NCBI RefSeq assembly: GCF_014647675.1
Contig: NZ_BMPQ01000042.1
Location: 18,974 to 65,222, forward strand
DNA: 46,249 bases
DNA from: Streptomyces flaveus
GTDB taxonomy: Bacteria > Actinomycetota > Actinomycetes > Streptomycetales > Streptomycetaceae
Direction: 5' to 3'
The notes under the pieces: model-generated
Database searches by the model: none
What the model was told of the DNA's origin: nothing
What the model saw: only the letters and a program-made list of their open reading frames with translations
Shown here: positions 38,786-46,249 of the stretch, in pieces
Layout: each line of letters begins with the position of its first letter
Numbering within the stretch: the stretch's first letter is position 1
Program-made: the position numbers and the translations under genes

Positions 38786-39514
38786 TCAGGGCAGCCGTAC
38801 TCCTAGAGCGGACTGCACCAGCGCGGCATGCAGCTTCACCGCCAGCCCCGCCAGCTCCTTGGTCCGCGCCTCCGCGTGTGCCCGGGTCTGCGGATTGCGG
38901 TGCAGGCGCAGCGGGGCGACGACCTGGTCGACGAGCCCGGCCTCACGGTCGGCGGCGGCCTTCACGGCGCGCAGATGCCGCGGCTCGATTCCGGAACGCC
39001 CGAGTTCCACGACAAGGCCGGCCACGGTCACCGCCTCGGCGTCGTAACCCCCATCCGGCAACGGCATGATGAGCCCGTACGACTCCCACTCGTCGAGCTC
39101 CTGCTCACCGATCTCGGCGGCGGCCAGCAGCTCGGCCCGCCCGATCCGCACCGCGGTGGGTCCCTCCGGTTCGTCGACGGCCTCGCCATCACGCTGCCGC
39201 CCCAGCGACGGCAACTGCACCGCCTCACCGCGCTCCACGGCGTCCAGATGCTCGCGGATCACCTTCAGGGGCAGATAGTGGTCCCGCTGCATCCTCAGTA
39301 CGTGGCCCAGGCGCTCGACGTCTTCCGGGCTGAACTTCCGGTACCCCGACGGCGTCCGCTGCGGCTCGATGAGCCCCTCCGACTCCAGGAAGCGGATCTT
39401 GGAGATGGTGACTTCGGGGAACTCGTCGCGCAGCACGTTCAGCACCGTGCCGATACTCATCAGCCCACTGGCGGCGGCGCCGTTCCCGGCACCGCCGCTC
39501 GGTGTTTGAAGCAT
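38786..39514 (-). CDS. ftsR: MerR-like regulator FtsR (Rv1828-like)
   Basis: 242 aa. MerR winged helix at about 18-85 ('SIGTVLNVLRDEFPEVTISK', 'GLIEPQRTPSGYRKFSPEDV') and a long C-terminal helical domain with a second HTH-like part ('ELLAAAEIGEQELDEWESYG'). It matches Corynebacterium FtsR, which activates ftsZ, and mycobacterial Rv1828. ATG 39514 has AGGGAAGGG upstream. It follows garA on the same strand with a 42-bp gap filled by a short palindromic repeat (39524-39555). Confidence 0.92.
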   Translation of the reverse strand: MLQTPSGGAGNGAAASGLMSIGTVLNVLRDEFPEVTISKIRFLESEGLIEPQRTPSGYRKFSPEDVERLGHVLRMQRDHYLPLKVIREHLDAVERGEAVQLPSLGRQRDGEAVDEPEGPTAVRIGRAELLAAAEIGEQELDEWESYGLIMPLPDGGYDAEAVTVAGLVVELGRSGIEPRHLRAVKAAADREAGLVDQVVAPLRLHRNPQTRAHAEARTKELAGLAVKLHAALVQSALGVRLP

Positions 39515-39523
39515 GGCCCTTCC

Positions 39524-39555
39524 CTGGGGTCCCCCCGGACGGATTCTGGGGGAGG
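39524..39555. repeat. Short palindromic repeat between garA and ftsR
   Basis: TGGGGTCCCCCCGGACGGAT then TCTGGGGGAGGG. Same family as 2832-2869; it could act as an intercistronic hairpin. Confidence 0.6.
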
Positions 39556-39556
39556 G

Positions 39557-40399
39557 TCAGATTCCCCGCTGGCTCGCGTAGAAGACCAGCCTGTACTTGC
39601 CGATCTGCACCTCGTCACCGTTCGACAGCGGGACGGAGTCGATCCGCTCCCTGTTGACGTACGTGCCATTCAGGCTGCCGACGTCCGCCACCGTGAACGT
39701 GCCGTCCGGCTGCCGACGGAACTCCACATGACGACGCGACACGGTCACGTCGTCCAGGAAGATGTCGCTCTGCGGATGACGGCCCGCCGTGGTCAGGTCA
39801 CTGTCCAGCAGGAAGCGGCTACCCGAGTTGGGGCCGCGGCGCACCACCAGAAGTGCCGAGCCGAGCGGCAGCGCGTCCACAGCTGCCTGCGCCTCGGGAG
39901 AGAGCATCGGCATCTGCGTCTGGCCGGTGGCCTCGGCGTCATAGGCCTCGAGGCCCGAGATGGAGATCGTCGAGGTGGTCTCCGACGGACGCTCGGCGAC
40001 CGCTCCGGCCCGCAGCGGCGCGCCGCAGTTGGAGCAGAACCGGCTGTTCTCCGCGTTGCGGTTCCCGCACCTCGTGCACACCAGGGCCGACATGGACGGA
40101 TCCTCCTGCCGCGGCTGTCCTGCCTGGGCATTGGACGCGTACGGATCGGGGGAGAACCCTCCACCCGCACTTGAGGTTGACGGTTCCCCGAAACCTATGC
40201 GGCCGGACTGGGCAGGGTCAACAGACGGCGCGCCCTGACCACCGGAAATGTCACCACCCGGGCCACCGAGCTGATCTCGGAACAGCGGGCGCTCCCCCTG
40301 CCCTTCGGCATCTTCATGGCGCGACGCGCGATGCCGGGCAGTGGCACTGTCGCTGCCCTCTTTCGCGCTCTTGCCAAACCACTTCGCAAACAACTTCAC
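39557..40399 (-). CDS. garA: FHA-domain metabolic regulator GarA/OdhI
   Basis: 280 aa. Long disordered N-terminus (about 1-100), zinc ribbon 'CTRCGNRNAENSRFCSNCG' (four Cys, about 107-127), kinase-target motif 'ETTSTISISG' (about 139-148; the ETTS motif is phosphorylated in GarA), then the FHA domain (about 180-275: 'DLTTAGRHPQSDIFLDDVTV', 'SRRHVEFRRQ', 'GSLNGTYVNRERI'). Unphosphorylated GarA/OdhI inhibits 2-oxoglutarate dehydrogenase and affects glutamate metabolism. The Zn ribbon and tail are an extension absent from mycobacterial GarA. GTG 40399 with AAGGGG. Confidence 0.92.
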   Translation of the reverse strand: MKLFAKWFGKSAKEGSDSATARHRASRHEDAEGQGERPLFRDQLGGPGGDISGGQGAPSVDPAQSGRIGFGEPSTSSAGGGFSPDPYASNAQAGQPRQEDPSMSALVCTRCGNRNAENSRFCSNCGAPLRAGAVAERPSETTSTISISGLEAYDAEATGQTQMPMLSPEAQAAVDALPLGSALLVVRRGPNSGSRFLLDSDLTTAGRHPQSDIFLDDVTVSRRHVEFRRQPDGTFTVADVGSLNGTYVNRERIDSVPLSNGDEVQIGKYRLVFYASQRGI

Positions 40400-40589
40400 G
40401 GGCGATTCCCCTTGACCGAAACAGACCCGCCCGTGGGGCAGGACGAACCCTGATTACACACAGCGGTCGAGCCAGACATCCTCACAACGTCCGCATCCAC
40501 CAGACAGTTTCCACCACGCACCACCCATTCGGTGCGTCGACCCCCCGCAACGTCATGCCCTCGACGAGCGGCCCGCATGCGCCCCCGCC

Positions 40590-41501
40590 TCATGAGGAGG
40601 ACGACCGAGCGTAGTCAGGCTGCTTCGCCGGTCGCAAGGCGTCCACGACGATCTTGTCGGAGCGCTCCACCGTGACAGTGGCCTGCTCCTTCTCCAGAGT
40701 CTGCACCACCCCGCCAGGGATGTTGAGCGCCGGTTCGAGGTCCTGCGGTCTTCCGATGACCTTGAAACGATAGGGCGGGCTGATCTTGTTCCCGTCGACG
40801 CTCACTCCGCCTCCGTTCGCGTCCGTCAGATAGGTGCTGGCGACCACCCGTACGCCATTGACCTGGATCGCCTCCGCTCCGGCTGCGCGCAGCTCCTGGA
40901 TCGCGTCGAGCAGCATGTCGGCCTCGACCGCCCCCTTCGTGTCGTCGATGGTCAGCGTGATGCCGGGTCCCTGCGCCGCCACCGTGCCCGCAAGTATGCC
41001 GAGCTGCTTCTCCTTCTCGACTGTCTGCTTGCGGGCCTCCTCGGCCTGGTCCGAACTGTTCTCCAGCTCGGTGCGCTGATCTTCGAGACCCCGTTTCTCC
41101 TCTTCCAGACGCTGAGTACGGTCGTCCAGTTCATCGAGGATGCGTACGAGATCTTCCTGACGCGCCCCGCGCAGGGCGCCGTCGCCGTCGCTGTTGGACG
41201 CCACCTGAACAGCCAGGCCGAAGCCGAGGCCGAACAGCAGGAGGGCGACGATGAACTGCGCACGTGAAAGACGTGGCGGCCATAGACCGTTCACCAGCCG
41301 CTGACGACCGGACAGGGTCGGCCCGGCCTGCTCCGGCTCGGTCTCCGGTTCTTCCGAGGCTTCGGTTTTCGGTGTCTCCGAAGCCTCGGTTCTCGACGCT
41401 TCCGGCGCCTCAGCCGGCACCTCTTCGGGCAGCTTCTTGCGCAGCGGGTTCTCAGGGGCCGGCTTGGGGGCCTTCTCAGGGGTCTCGTCCTGGTTGCTCA
41501 T
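40590..41501 (-). CDS. DUF881 family membrane protein
   Basis: 303 aa. Acidic/Pro-rich cytoplasmic tail (about 1-75), one transmembrane helix ('FIVALLLFGLGFGLAVQVAS', about 85-105), a coiled coil (about 120-165: 'ILDELDDRTQRLEEEKRGLE' and on) and the DUF881 domain outside ('PGITLTIDDTKG', 'AGAEAIQVNGVRVVASTYLT'). ATG 41501. Third gene of the DUF881-sbp-DUF881 set (Rv1825-like). The function is unknown; the architecture recalls division-linked envelope proteins. The 190-bp gap to garA has no gcvH, unlike mycobacteria. Confidence 0.92.
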   Translation of the reverse strand: MSNQDETPEKAPKPAPENPLRKKLPEEVPAEAPEASRTEASETPKTEASEEPETEPEQAGPTLSGRQRLVNGLWPPRLSRAQFIVALLLFGLGFGLAVQVASNSDGDGALRGARQEDLVRILDELDDRTQRLEEEKRGLEDQRTELENSSDQAEEARKQTVEKEKQLGILAGTVAAQGPGITLTIDDTKGAVEADMLLDAIQELRAAGAEAIQVNGVRVVASTYLTDANGGGVSVDGNKISPPYRFKVIGRPQDLEPALNIPGGVVQTLEKEQATVTVERSDKIVVDALRPAKQPDYARSSSS

Positions 41502-41506
41502 CGGCC

Positions 41507-41839
41507 TCACGCCCGGAACACGTGCCGGCGGATCGCCGCGGCGTTGGAGAAGATGCGGATACCGAGGACGACCACGACGCCCGTGGACAACTGAGCACCG
41601 ACGCCGAGCTTGTCGCCCAGGAAGACGATCAGCGCGGCCACCACGACGTTGGACAGGAAGGACACCACGAAGACCTTGTCGTCGAAGATGCCGTCGAGCA
41701 TCGCGCGCAGCCCGCCGAACACGGCGTCGAGCGCCGCGACCACGGCGATCGGGAGGTACGGCTCGACCACCGCCGGAACTTCCGGCCGAACCAGCAATCC
41801 AGCCAGGACTCCCACGACGAGGCCCAGTACGGCGATCAC
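41507..41839 (-). CDS. sbp: Small basic family protein (DUF1290)
   Basis: 110-aa membrane protein with about three hydrophobic helices ('MIAVLGLVVGVLAGLLVRPE', 'YLPIAVVAALDAVFGGLRAM', 'VVVAALIVFLGDKLGVGAQL'). Matches the Sbp family, conserved next to division genes in Gram-positives. Its start overlaps the stop of the upstream DUF881 gene by four bases (ATGA), and its stop is five bases from the start of the next, so the trio is one tightly coupled operon. Confidence 0.93.
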   Translation of the reverse strand: MIAVLGLVVGVLAGLLVRPEVPAVVEPYLPIAVVAALDAVFGGLRAMLDGIFDDKVFVVSFLSNVVVAALIVFLGDKLGVGAQLSTGVVVVLGIRIFSNAAAIRRHVFRA

Positions 41840-42729
41840 GATGTGCCCTTCTCTGTGCTCGGCTCTGCTGTTCGTACGATCACGCTCGGCGCGGCGGGCA
41901 GTTGGACGTCGTCCTCGACGGAAAGAGCAGTCCGGATCCCGAAGTTCTCGTGCAGCGCCTGCAGGTACAACCCGTCAGCACTGCTCTGGAACTCGCTGCT
42001 CAGCCTCTTGCCGTCCCCCACCGTGAGCACCGTGTACGGCGGCACCAGCGGCTTGTTGTCGACCAGTATCGCGTCACCCGCCGCCCTGATCGCGGACAGC
42101 GCCGTCAGCCGCTGCCCGTTGATCGAGACGGCTTCGGCGCCCGATGCCCACAAGCCGTTGACGACCCGCTGCAGATCGCGATCCCGTACGCGCCCCGTGT
42201 CGGAGAAGCCCGACGTCTCGCGCGCGTCTGAGTCACCGCTCTGATCGGCTTCCTTCGCGTCGTCCACGACCAGCTTCACGCCGGGACCGTGCACTTCGAC
42301 CGCTCCGGACAGGATGCCGACCAGTTCGCCCCGGTCGCCGCCGTGTTTCTTCAGCGCCTCGCGCTGTCGAGCACTCACGTCGTCGCGCAACTCGTCGACA
42401 CTGTCCTCGATCTTGTCGGCCACCGCGGTCTCACGGTCGATGCGGTCGATGAGTTCCTCGCGCTCCTTGGCGACGACGGGAGCCGCTATCCGCGCCTGTG
42501 CCGCCCCCACAGTGACCACCAGGGCCGCGAGTACCAGGCCGGCCGCGAGACCGAGCTTCGCCCGCAGCGTCTTCGGCATGCCGCCTGCGTTCTCGGCCTT
42601 CTTACGGGCGGCCGCCTCCGCGTACCCCTCATCCAGGCTGTGGTCCATGACGTTGGTGAGCAGCGACATGGAGGCGTCCGGACGCGGAGGGCGCGTGGGG
42701 GTGCTCCGAACGGGGGGGTACTGCGGCAT
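41836..42729 (-). CDS. DUF881 family membrane protein
   Basis: 297 aa from ATG 42729 (ATG 42738 adds three). Cytoplasmic N-terminus, one helix ('GLAAGLVLAALVVTVGAAQA', about 58-78), a coiled-coil stretch and the DUF881 domain ('VHGPGVKLVVDDAKE', 'ASGAEAVSINGQRLTALSAI'). Equivalent of Rv1823; a second paralogue lies two genes downstream. The upstream manC-like gene ends in a strong hairpin (42781-42817), so this trio probably has its own promoter. Confidence 0.9.
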   Translation of the reverse strand: MPQYPPVRSTPTRPPRPDASMSLLTNVMDHSLDEGYAEAAARKKAENAGGMPKTLRAKLGLAAGLVLAALVVTVGAAQARIAAPVVAKEREELIDRIDRETAVADKIEDSVDELRDDVSARQREALKKHGGDRGELVGILSGAVEVHGPGVKLVVDDAKEADQSGDSDARETSGFSDTGRVRDRDLQRVVNGLWASGAEAVSINGQRLTALSAIRAAGDAILVDNKPLVPPYTVLTVGDGKRLSSEFQSSADGLYLQALHENFGIRTALSVEDDVQLPAAPSVIVRTAEPSTEKGTS

Positions 42730-42780
42730 GCCGCACATCGTCGCACGTCGCGACCGCTACCTCCGAACGGCCCCACCGAC

Positions 42781-42817
42781 GTGCCGAACGGACCCCATTG
42801 GGGGCACCGTTCGGCAC
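42781..42817 (-). terminator. Terminator after the GDP-mannose pyrophosphorylase gene
   Basis: Perfect 11-bp stem GTGCCGAACGG / CCGTTCGGCAC closing a second stem CCCC-ATT-GGGG. Confidence 0.8.
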
Positions 42818-42827
42818 GCGCGCGTGC

Positions 42828-45323
42828 TCAGCGCCCGGCGCTGTCCACCACGGACGACCATTCGTCGAGCAACGCCTGGGCGGACGCATCGTCGGGCCCC
42901 TCGGCCCACAGATGCGTGACCGCCTCCGCCGGATCCGGCAGCACCATCACCCAGCGCCCGTCGGTCTCCACGACCCGTACGCCGTCGGTCGTGTCCACGA
43001 ACCGATCACCGGCCGCCTCCACCACACGCCGCATCACCAGGCCCTTGACAGCCCAGGGAGTCGCAAGATCGCGCTTGAGGACATGCGCCCGCGGAATCCG
43101 CGCGTCGATCTGGCTGAGGGTGAGCTGCGTGCGCGCCACCAGACCGATGAGTCGTACGAAGGCCGCCGTGCCGTCGAAGACACTGCTGAACTCCGGCACG
43201 ATGAACCCACCGCGCCCATCGCCTCCGAAGATCGTCGAGTCGTCGCGCCCGACCCGCGTCAGATCGTCCGGCGAGGTGGTCGTCCAGTCGACCTGAGTCC
43301 CGTGGTACGCCGCCACCTGCTCGGCGATCCTAGTGGTGGTGACCGGCAGTGCCACCCGCCCGCTGCGCCGCTCGGCAGCCACCAGGTCGAGCATCACGAG
43401 CAGCGCCCGGTCGTCCTCGACGATCCGCCCCTTCTCATCGACGAGCGAGAGCCGCTCACCAACCGGGTCGAACCGCACCCCGAACGCGGCCCGCGCCGAG
43501 GCCACGATCTCCCCGAGCCGCACAAGCCCCGACCTGCGCGCATCCGCCGTCTCGGTAGGCCTACGCTCGTCTAGACCGGGATTGATGGTCAACGAGTCGA
43601 CACCGAGCTTGCCCAACAGGCTGGGCAGTACCAGTCCGGCGCTCCCGTTCGAGGCATCCACGACCACCTTCAACCCGGATTCGGCGATCCCGGTCGTGTC
43701 GACGTTCCTGAGCAGGGAGCCGGTGTACGAGTCGAAGACGCTGGCCGGAAAGTGCAGGTCCCCGATCTCGCCCGGGAACGCACGCCGGTACTCCTGCCGC
43801 GCGAAAACCCGGTCCAGCTTGCGCTGACTCGCCTGCGACAGATCCGCTCCGCGCCCGTCGAAGAACATGATGTCGACCGAGTCCGGAACCCCCGGCGTCG
43901 TCCGGATCATGATCCCGCCGGCACTGCCCCGAGCGGTCTGCTGCCGCGCCACCGGCAGCGGTACGTTCTCCAGGTCCCGTACGTCGATGGCGCTGGCCTG
44001 CAGCGCCGAAATGACCGCCCGCTTCAGCGCACGAGCACCCCTGGAGTGATCGCGGGCGGTCGTGACCGTGGAGCCCTTCTTGAGCGTCGTCGCGTAAGCC
44101 CCGGCGAGGCGCACTGCTAGCTCCGGCGTGATCTCCACATTCAGGATTCCGGACACCCCGCGAGCTCCGAAGAGATGTGCCTGACCGCGGGACTCCCAGA
44201 TGACCGAAGTATTGACGAAAGCGCCGGCCTCGATGGTCTTGAACGGGTAGACGCGCACGTTCCCCTGCACGATCGATTCTTCGCCGACGAGGCACTCATC
44301 ACCGATGACGGCGCCGTCCTCGATACGCGCGGCACGCATGATGTCGGTGTTCTTTCCGACAACACAGCCGCGCAGATTGCTGTGCTGGCCGATGTACACG
44401 TTGTCGTGAAGAACGGCCTTGTGCAGAAAGGCCCCGCTCTTCACCACGACGTTCGAGCCGACAACGGTGTGCTCACGTATTTCGACGTCGGCCTCGACCT
44501 TGGCGTAGTCCCCGATGTACAGCGGCCCCCGCAGCACTGCATCGGGATGTACCTCAGCGCCCTCGGCCACCCACACACCGGGCGAGATCTCGAAGCCGTC
44601 GAGCTCGACATCGACCTTGCCCTCCAGGACATCGGCCTGCGCCTTCACATAACTCTCGTGTGTACCGACGTCCTCCCAGTACCCCTCGGCGATATAGCCG
44701 TAGACCGGCTTGCCCTCCTTCATCAGCTGTGGGAAGACATCACCGGACCAGTCGACGGGAACATCAGCCTCGACATAGTCGAAGACTTCGGGCTCCATGA
44801 CATAGATGCCTGTATTCACGGTGTCCGAAAAAACCTGACCCCAGGTCGGCTTCTCGAGGAAGCGCTCGACCTTGCCTTCTTCGTCGACGATGGTGATGCC
44901 GAATTCCAGCGGATTGGGGACCCGCGTCAAACAGACAGTGACAAGCGCTCCCTTTTCCTTATGGAAGTTGATCAACTCGGTGAGATCGAAATCGGTCAGA
45001 GCATCACCGGAGATCACAAGGAAAGCGTCGTCCTTCAACGCCTCTTCGGCGTTCTTGACGCTGCCGGCAGTACCGAGTGGCTTCTCCTCATTGGCATAGG
45101 TGAGCTCCATTCCGAGCTCTTCACCGTCGCCGAAGTAGTTCTTGACGAGCGAGGCCAAGAACTGGACAGTTACGACGGTCTCGTTGAGCCCATGCCGCTT
45201 GAGCAGCCGCAGCACATGCTCCATAATTGGGCGATTGGCCACGGGCAGGAGCGGCTTGGGCATGCTTGAGGTCATAGGACGAAGGCGTGTGCCTTCGCCT
45301 CCGGCCATCACGACGGCCTTCAT
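42828..45323 (-). CDS. Mannose-1-phosphate guanylyltransferase fused to a degenerate phosphomannomutase-like domain
   Basis: 831 aa. Nucleotidyltransferase domain (about 1-235) with 'MAGGEGTRLRPMT', 'PKPLLPVANRP' and 'VISGDALTDFD'; left-handed beta-helix hexapeptides (about 250-360: 'VVVKSGAFLHKAVLHDNVYI'); then a phosphohexomutase-like region (about 380-831). The mutase hallmarks are gone: 'TARGSAGGIMIRTTPG' replaces the TASHNP phosphoserine loop, and 'DPVGER' replaces metal-binding DGDxDR. Only the transferase is therefore likely active, making GDP-mannose for mannosylation. AAGGAGG before ATG 45323. A homologue sits at this locus in S. coelicolor. Confidence 0.93.
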   Translation of the reverse strand: MKAVVMAGGEGTRLRPMTSSMPKPLLPVANRPIMEHVLRLLKRHGLNETVVTVQFLASLVKNYFGDGEELGMELTYANEEKPLGTAGSVKNAEEALKDDAFLVISGDALTDFDLTELINFHKEKGALVTVCLTRVPNPLEFGITIVDEEGKVERFLEKPTWGQVFSDTVNTGIYVMEPEVFDYVEADVPVDWSGDVFPQLMKEGKPVYGYIAEGYWEDVGTHESYVKAQADVLEGKVDVELDGFEISPGVWVAEGAEVHPDAVLRGPLYIGDYAKVEADVEIREHTVVGSNVVVKSGAFLHKAVLHDNVYIGQHSNLRGCVVGKNTDIMRAARIEDGAVIGDECLVGEESIVQGNVRVYPFKTIEAGAFVNTSVIWESRGQAHLFGARGVSGILNVEITPELAVRLAGAYATTLKKGSTVTTARDHSRGARALKRAVISALQASAIDVRDLENVPLPVARQQTARGSAGGIMIRTTPGVPDSVDIMFFDGRGADLSQASQRKLDRVFARQEYRRAFPGEIGDLHFPASVFDSYTGSLLRNVDTTGIAESGLKVVVDASNGSAGLVLPSLLGKLGVDSLTINPGLDERRPTETADARRSGLVRLGEIVASARAAFGVRFDPVGERLSLVDEKGRIVEDDRALLVMLDLVAAERRSGRVALPVTTTRIAEQVAAYHGTQVDWTTTSPDDLTRVGRDDSTIFGGDGRGGFIVPEFSSVFDGTAAFVRLIGLVARTQLTLSQIDARIPRAHVLKRDLATPWAVKGLVMRRVVEAAGDRFVDTTDGVRVVETDGRWVMVLPDPAEAVTHLWAEGPDDASAQALLDEWSSVVDSAGR

Positions 45324-45439
45324 GTCGGAAGCGTCCTCCTTGAAGAGATGACGGTCTAGCCGACTTCGCCCATCCAGATTGTCCCGCACATTACGTCTGC
45401 GGGCCATCAGAGGCCACTACGACTGCCCATTCGGCGAGC

Positions 45440-46048
45440 TCAATCGGCCATGGCGTCCGCGCGGACAAGGCGGCGGACCTGAACCACGTAGAGGATCCCT
45501 GCCCACCAGTAGAGCGTTGTACCCCATCCTGCGAACGCCCATCCGAAAATAGCAGCGAGTGACGCGATCCATCCACTTCCGTCACTGAGCAACAGCAACG
45601 GGAAGGCATACATCAAGTTGAACGTAGCTGCCTTCCCGAGGAAGTTCACCTGCGGCGGCGGATAGCCGTGACGCCTGAGGATGCCCACCATCACCAGCAG
45701 AACCAGCTCTCGCGCCAACAGGACGGTCGTCAGCCACAACGGCAGAATCTCGCGCCAGGTGAGACCGACCAAAGTCGACAGAATGTAGAGCCGGTCGGCC
45801 GCGGGATCCAGTAGCCGGCCGAGACTGCTGATCTGGTTCCAGCGCCGGGCGAGCTTGCCGTCCAAATAGTCGCTGATCCCGCTCAGCATGAGCACCAGCA
45901 GCGCCCAGCCGTCACTCTTGGGCCCGCCGAACTCAGGCCAAAGGATCAGCCACAGGAAGACGGGGACTCCAACAAGACGCGCCATGCTGAGGATGTTCGG
46001 GATGGTGAGGACCCGGTCTGTCTGGACGCGGGTCTCTTGGACCTCCAC
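45440..46048 (-). CDS. CDP-alcohol phosphatidyltransferase (PgsA-like)
   Basis: 202-aa membrane enzyme. The CDP-alcohol signature DGx2ARx8Gx3Dx3D is complete in 'DYLDGKLARRWNQ' plus 'ISSLGRLLDPAADR', so it is catalytically competent. Homologues are phosphatidylglycerophosphate or cardiolipin/PIP synthases; the mycobacterial counterpart at this locus is PgsA2 (Rv1822). GTG 46048 follows AGGAGG. First gene of the conserved minus-strand block; the rrn terminator lies upstream, so it is transcribed on its own. Confidence 0.93.
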   Translation of the reverse strand: MEVQETRVQTDRVLTIPNILSMARLVGVPVFLWLILWPEFGGPKSDGWALLVLMLSGISDYLDGKLARRWNQISSLGRLLDPAADRLYILSTLVGLTWREILPLWLTTVLLARELVLLVMVGILRRHGYPPPQVNFLGKAATFNLMYAFPLLLLSDGSGWIASLAAIFGWAFAGWGTTLYWWAGILYVVQVRRLVRADAMAD

Positions 46049-46151
46049 CCGGGGCCTCCTGTGGGAACGTGCCGACGTTGCGACCTGACCTTACCCGCAG
46101 GCATCTCCCTGCGGCGCGGAGGGGGTTCGGGAAGCATCCTGGAAACAAAAA

Positions 46152-46190
46152 AGCTCCGGTCCTCAGACTTATCGTCCGAGGACCGGAGCT
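46152..46190 (-). terminator. rrn operon terminator
   Basis: Perfect 13-bp stem AGCTCCGGTCCTC / GAGGACCGGAGCT with a 13-nt loop; on the minus strand it is followed by TTTTTTGTTT, the classic rho-independent signal. Confidence 0.95.
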
Positions 46191-46199
46191 CCAAAGGGA

Positions 46200-46249
46200 G
46201 TTCGGCGGTGTCCTACTCTCCCACAGGGTCCCCCCTGCAGTACCATCGG
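46200..46249 (-). rRNA. 5S ribosomal RNA, 3' part (cut by the window edge)
   Basis: The minus strand reads GATGGTACTGCAG, GGGGGACCCTGTGGGAGAG, TAGGACACCGCCGAAC: the 3' third of a streptomycete 5S rRNA. The rest of the rrn operon lies beyond the right edge. Confidence 0.95.

Overview
The window is a high-GC actinobacterial chromosome segment, almost certainly Streptomyces. The evidence is the strong third-position GC bias, frequent GTG starts, the gene families present, the short interspersed G/C palindromes, and a right-hand block (DinB, two MerR regulators, DUF151, GarA, DUF881/Sbp/DUF881, GDP-mannose pyrophosphorylase, CDP-alcohol phosphatidyltransferase) laid out as in Streptomyces and partly as in Mycobacterium Rv1822-Rv1832. 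The right edge enters the 3' end of a 5S rRNA gene on the minus strand. No IS element, CRISPR array, phage gene or tRNA was found.

Left part (1-14 kb): a translationally coupled HipA-like kinase/DUF3037 pair; a DevR-type response regulator; a DUF5937-type ArsR regulator trailed by a PP2C phosphatase remnant; a divergent AbgT transporter / CocE hydrolase pair; then an oxygen-limitation cluster (pyruvate formate-lyase and its activase, an FMN-binding split-barrel protein, a small membrane protein, a cyclic-nucleotide-binding protein and a CBS-BON protein). The promoter regions of this cluster hold DosR/DevR-like inverted repeats (GGGNC-N4-GNCCC). A TSUP permease and a decayed second copy of the hipA-like 5' end follow.

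Middle part (14-32 kb): mostly single genes. They are an S9 peptidase, a Rieske lipoprotein, an isochorismatase-like protein without its catalytic Cys, an FMN-binding protein, LysR with a divergent EamA transporter, MocR with a divergent PNPOx-like protein, two EamA transporters, a ClpN protein, an SRPBCC protein, PadR with divergent PhzF, a CPBP protease, a GCS2 ligase, a protein of unknown function and DUF5999. The transporter at 22135-23121 has a striking leader: a sigma-70-like promoter whose -10 overlaps the upstream gene's stop, a 13-aa peptide ORF ending in Pro-Pro-Pro-Ala-Ala at the expected +1, and two nested hairpins. I read this as an undescribed attenuator.

Right part (32-46 kb, minus strand apart from the PRC-barrel gene): gcvP with a tandem glycine riboswitch, a PRC-barrel gene, dinB, and the conserved division/metabolism cluster above, ending at the rrn terminator and 5S rRNA. 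Recurring small features are -10 boxes 6-7 nt before start codons (candidate leaderless mRNAs), a composite intergenic repeat in two copies (one interrupted by a second palindromic repeat), and copies of that palindrome inside two coding sequences.
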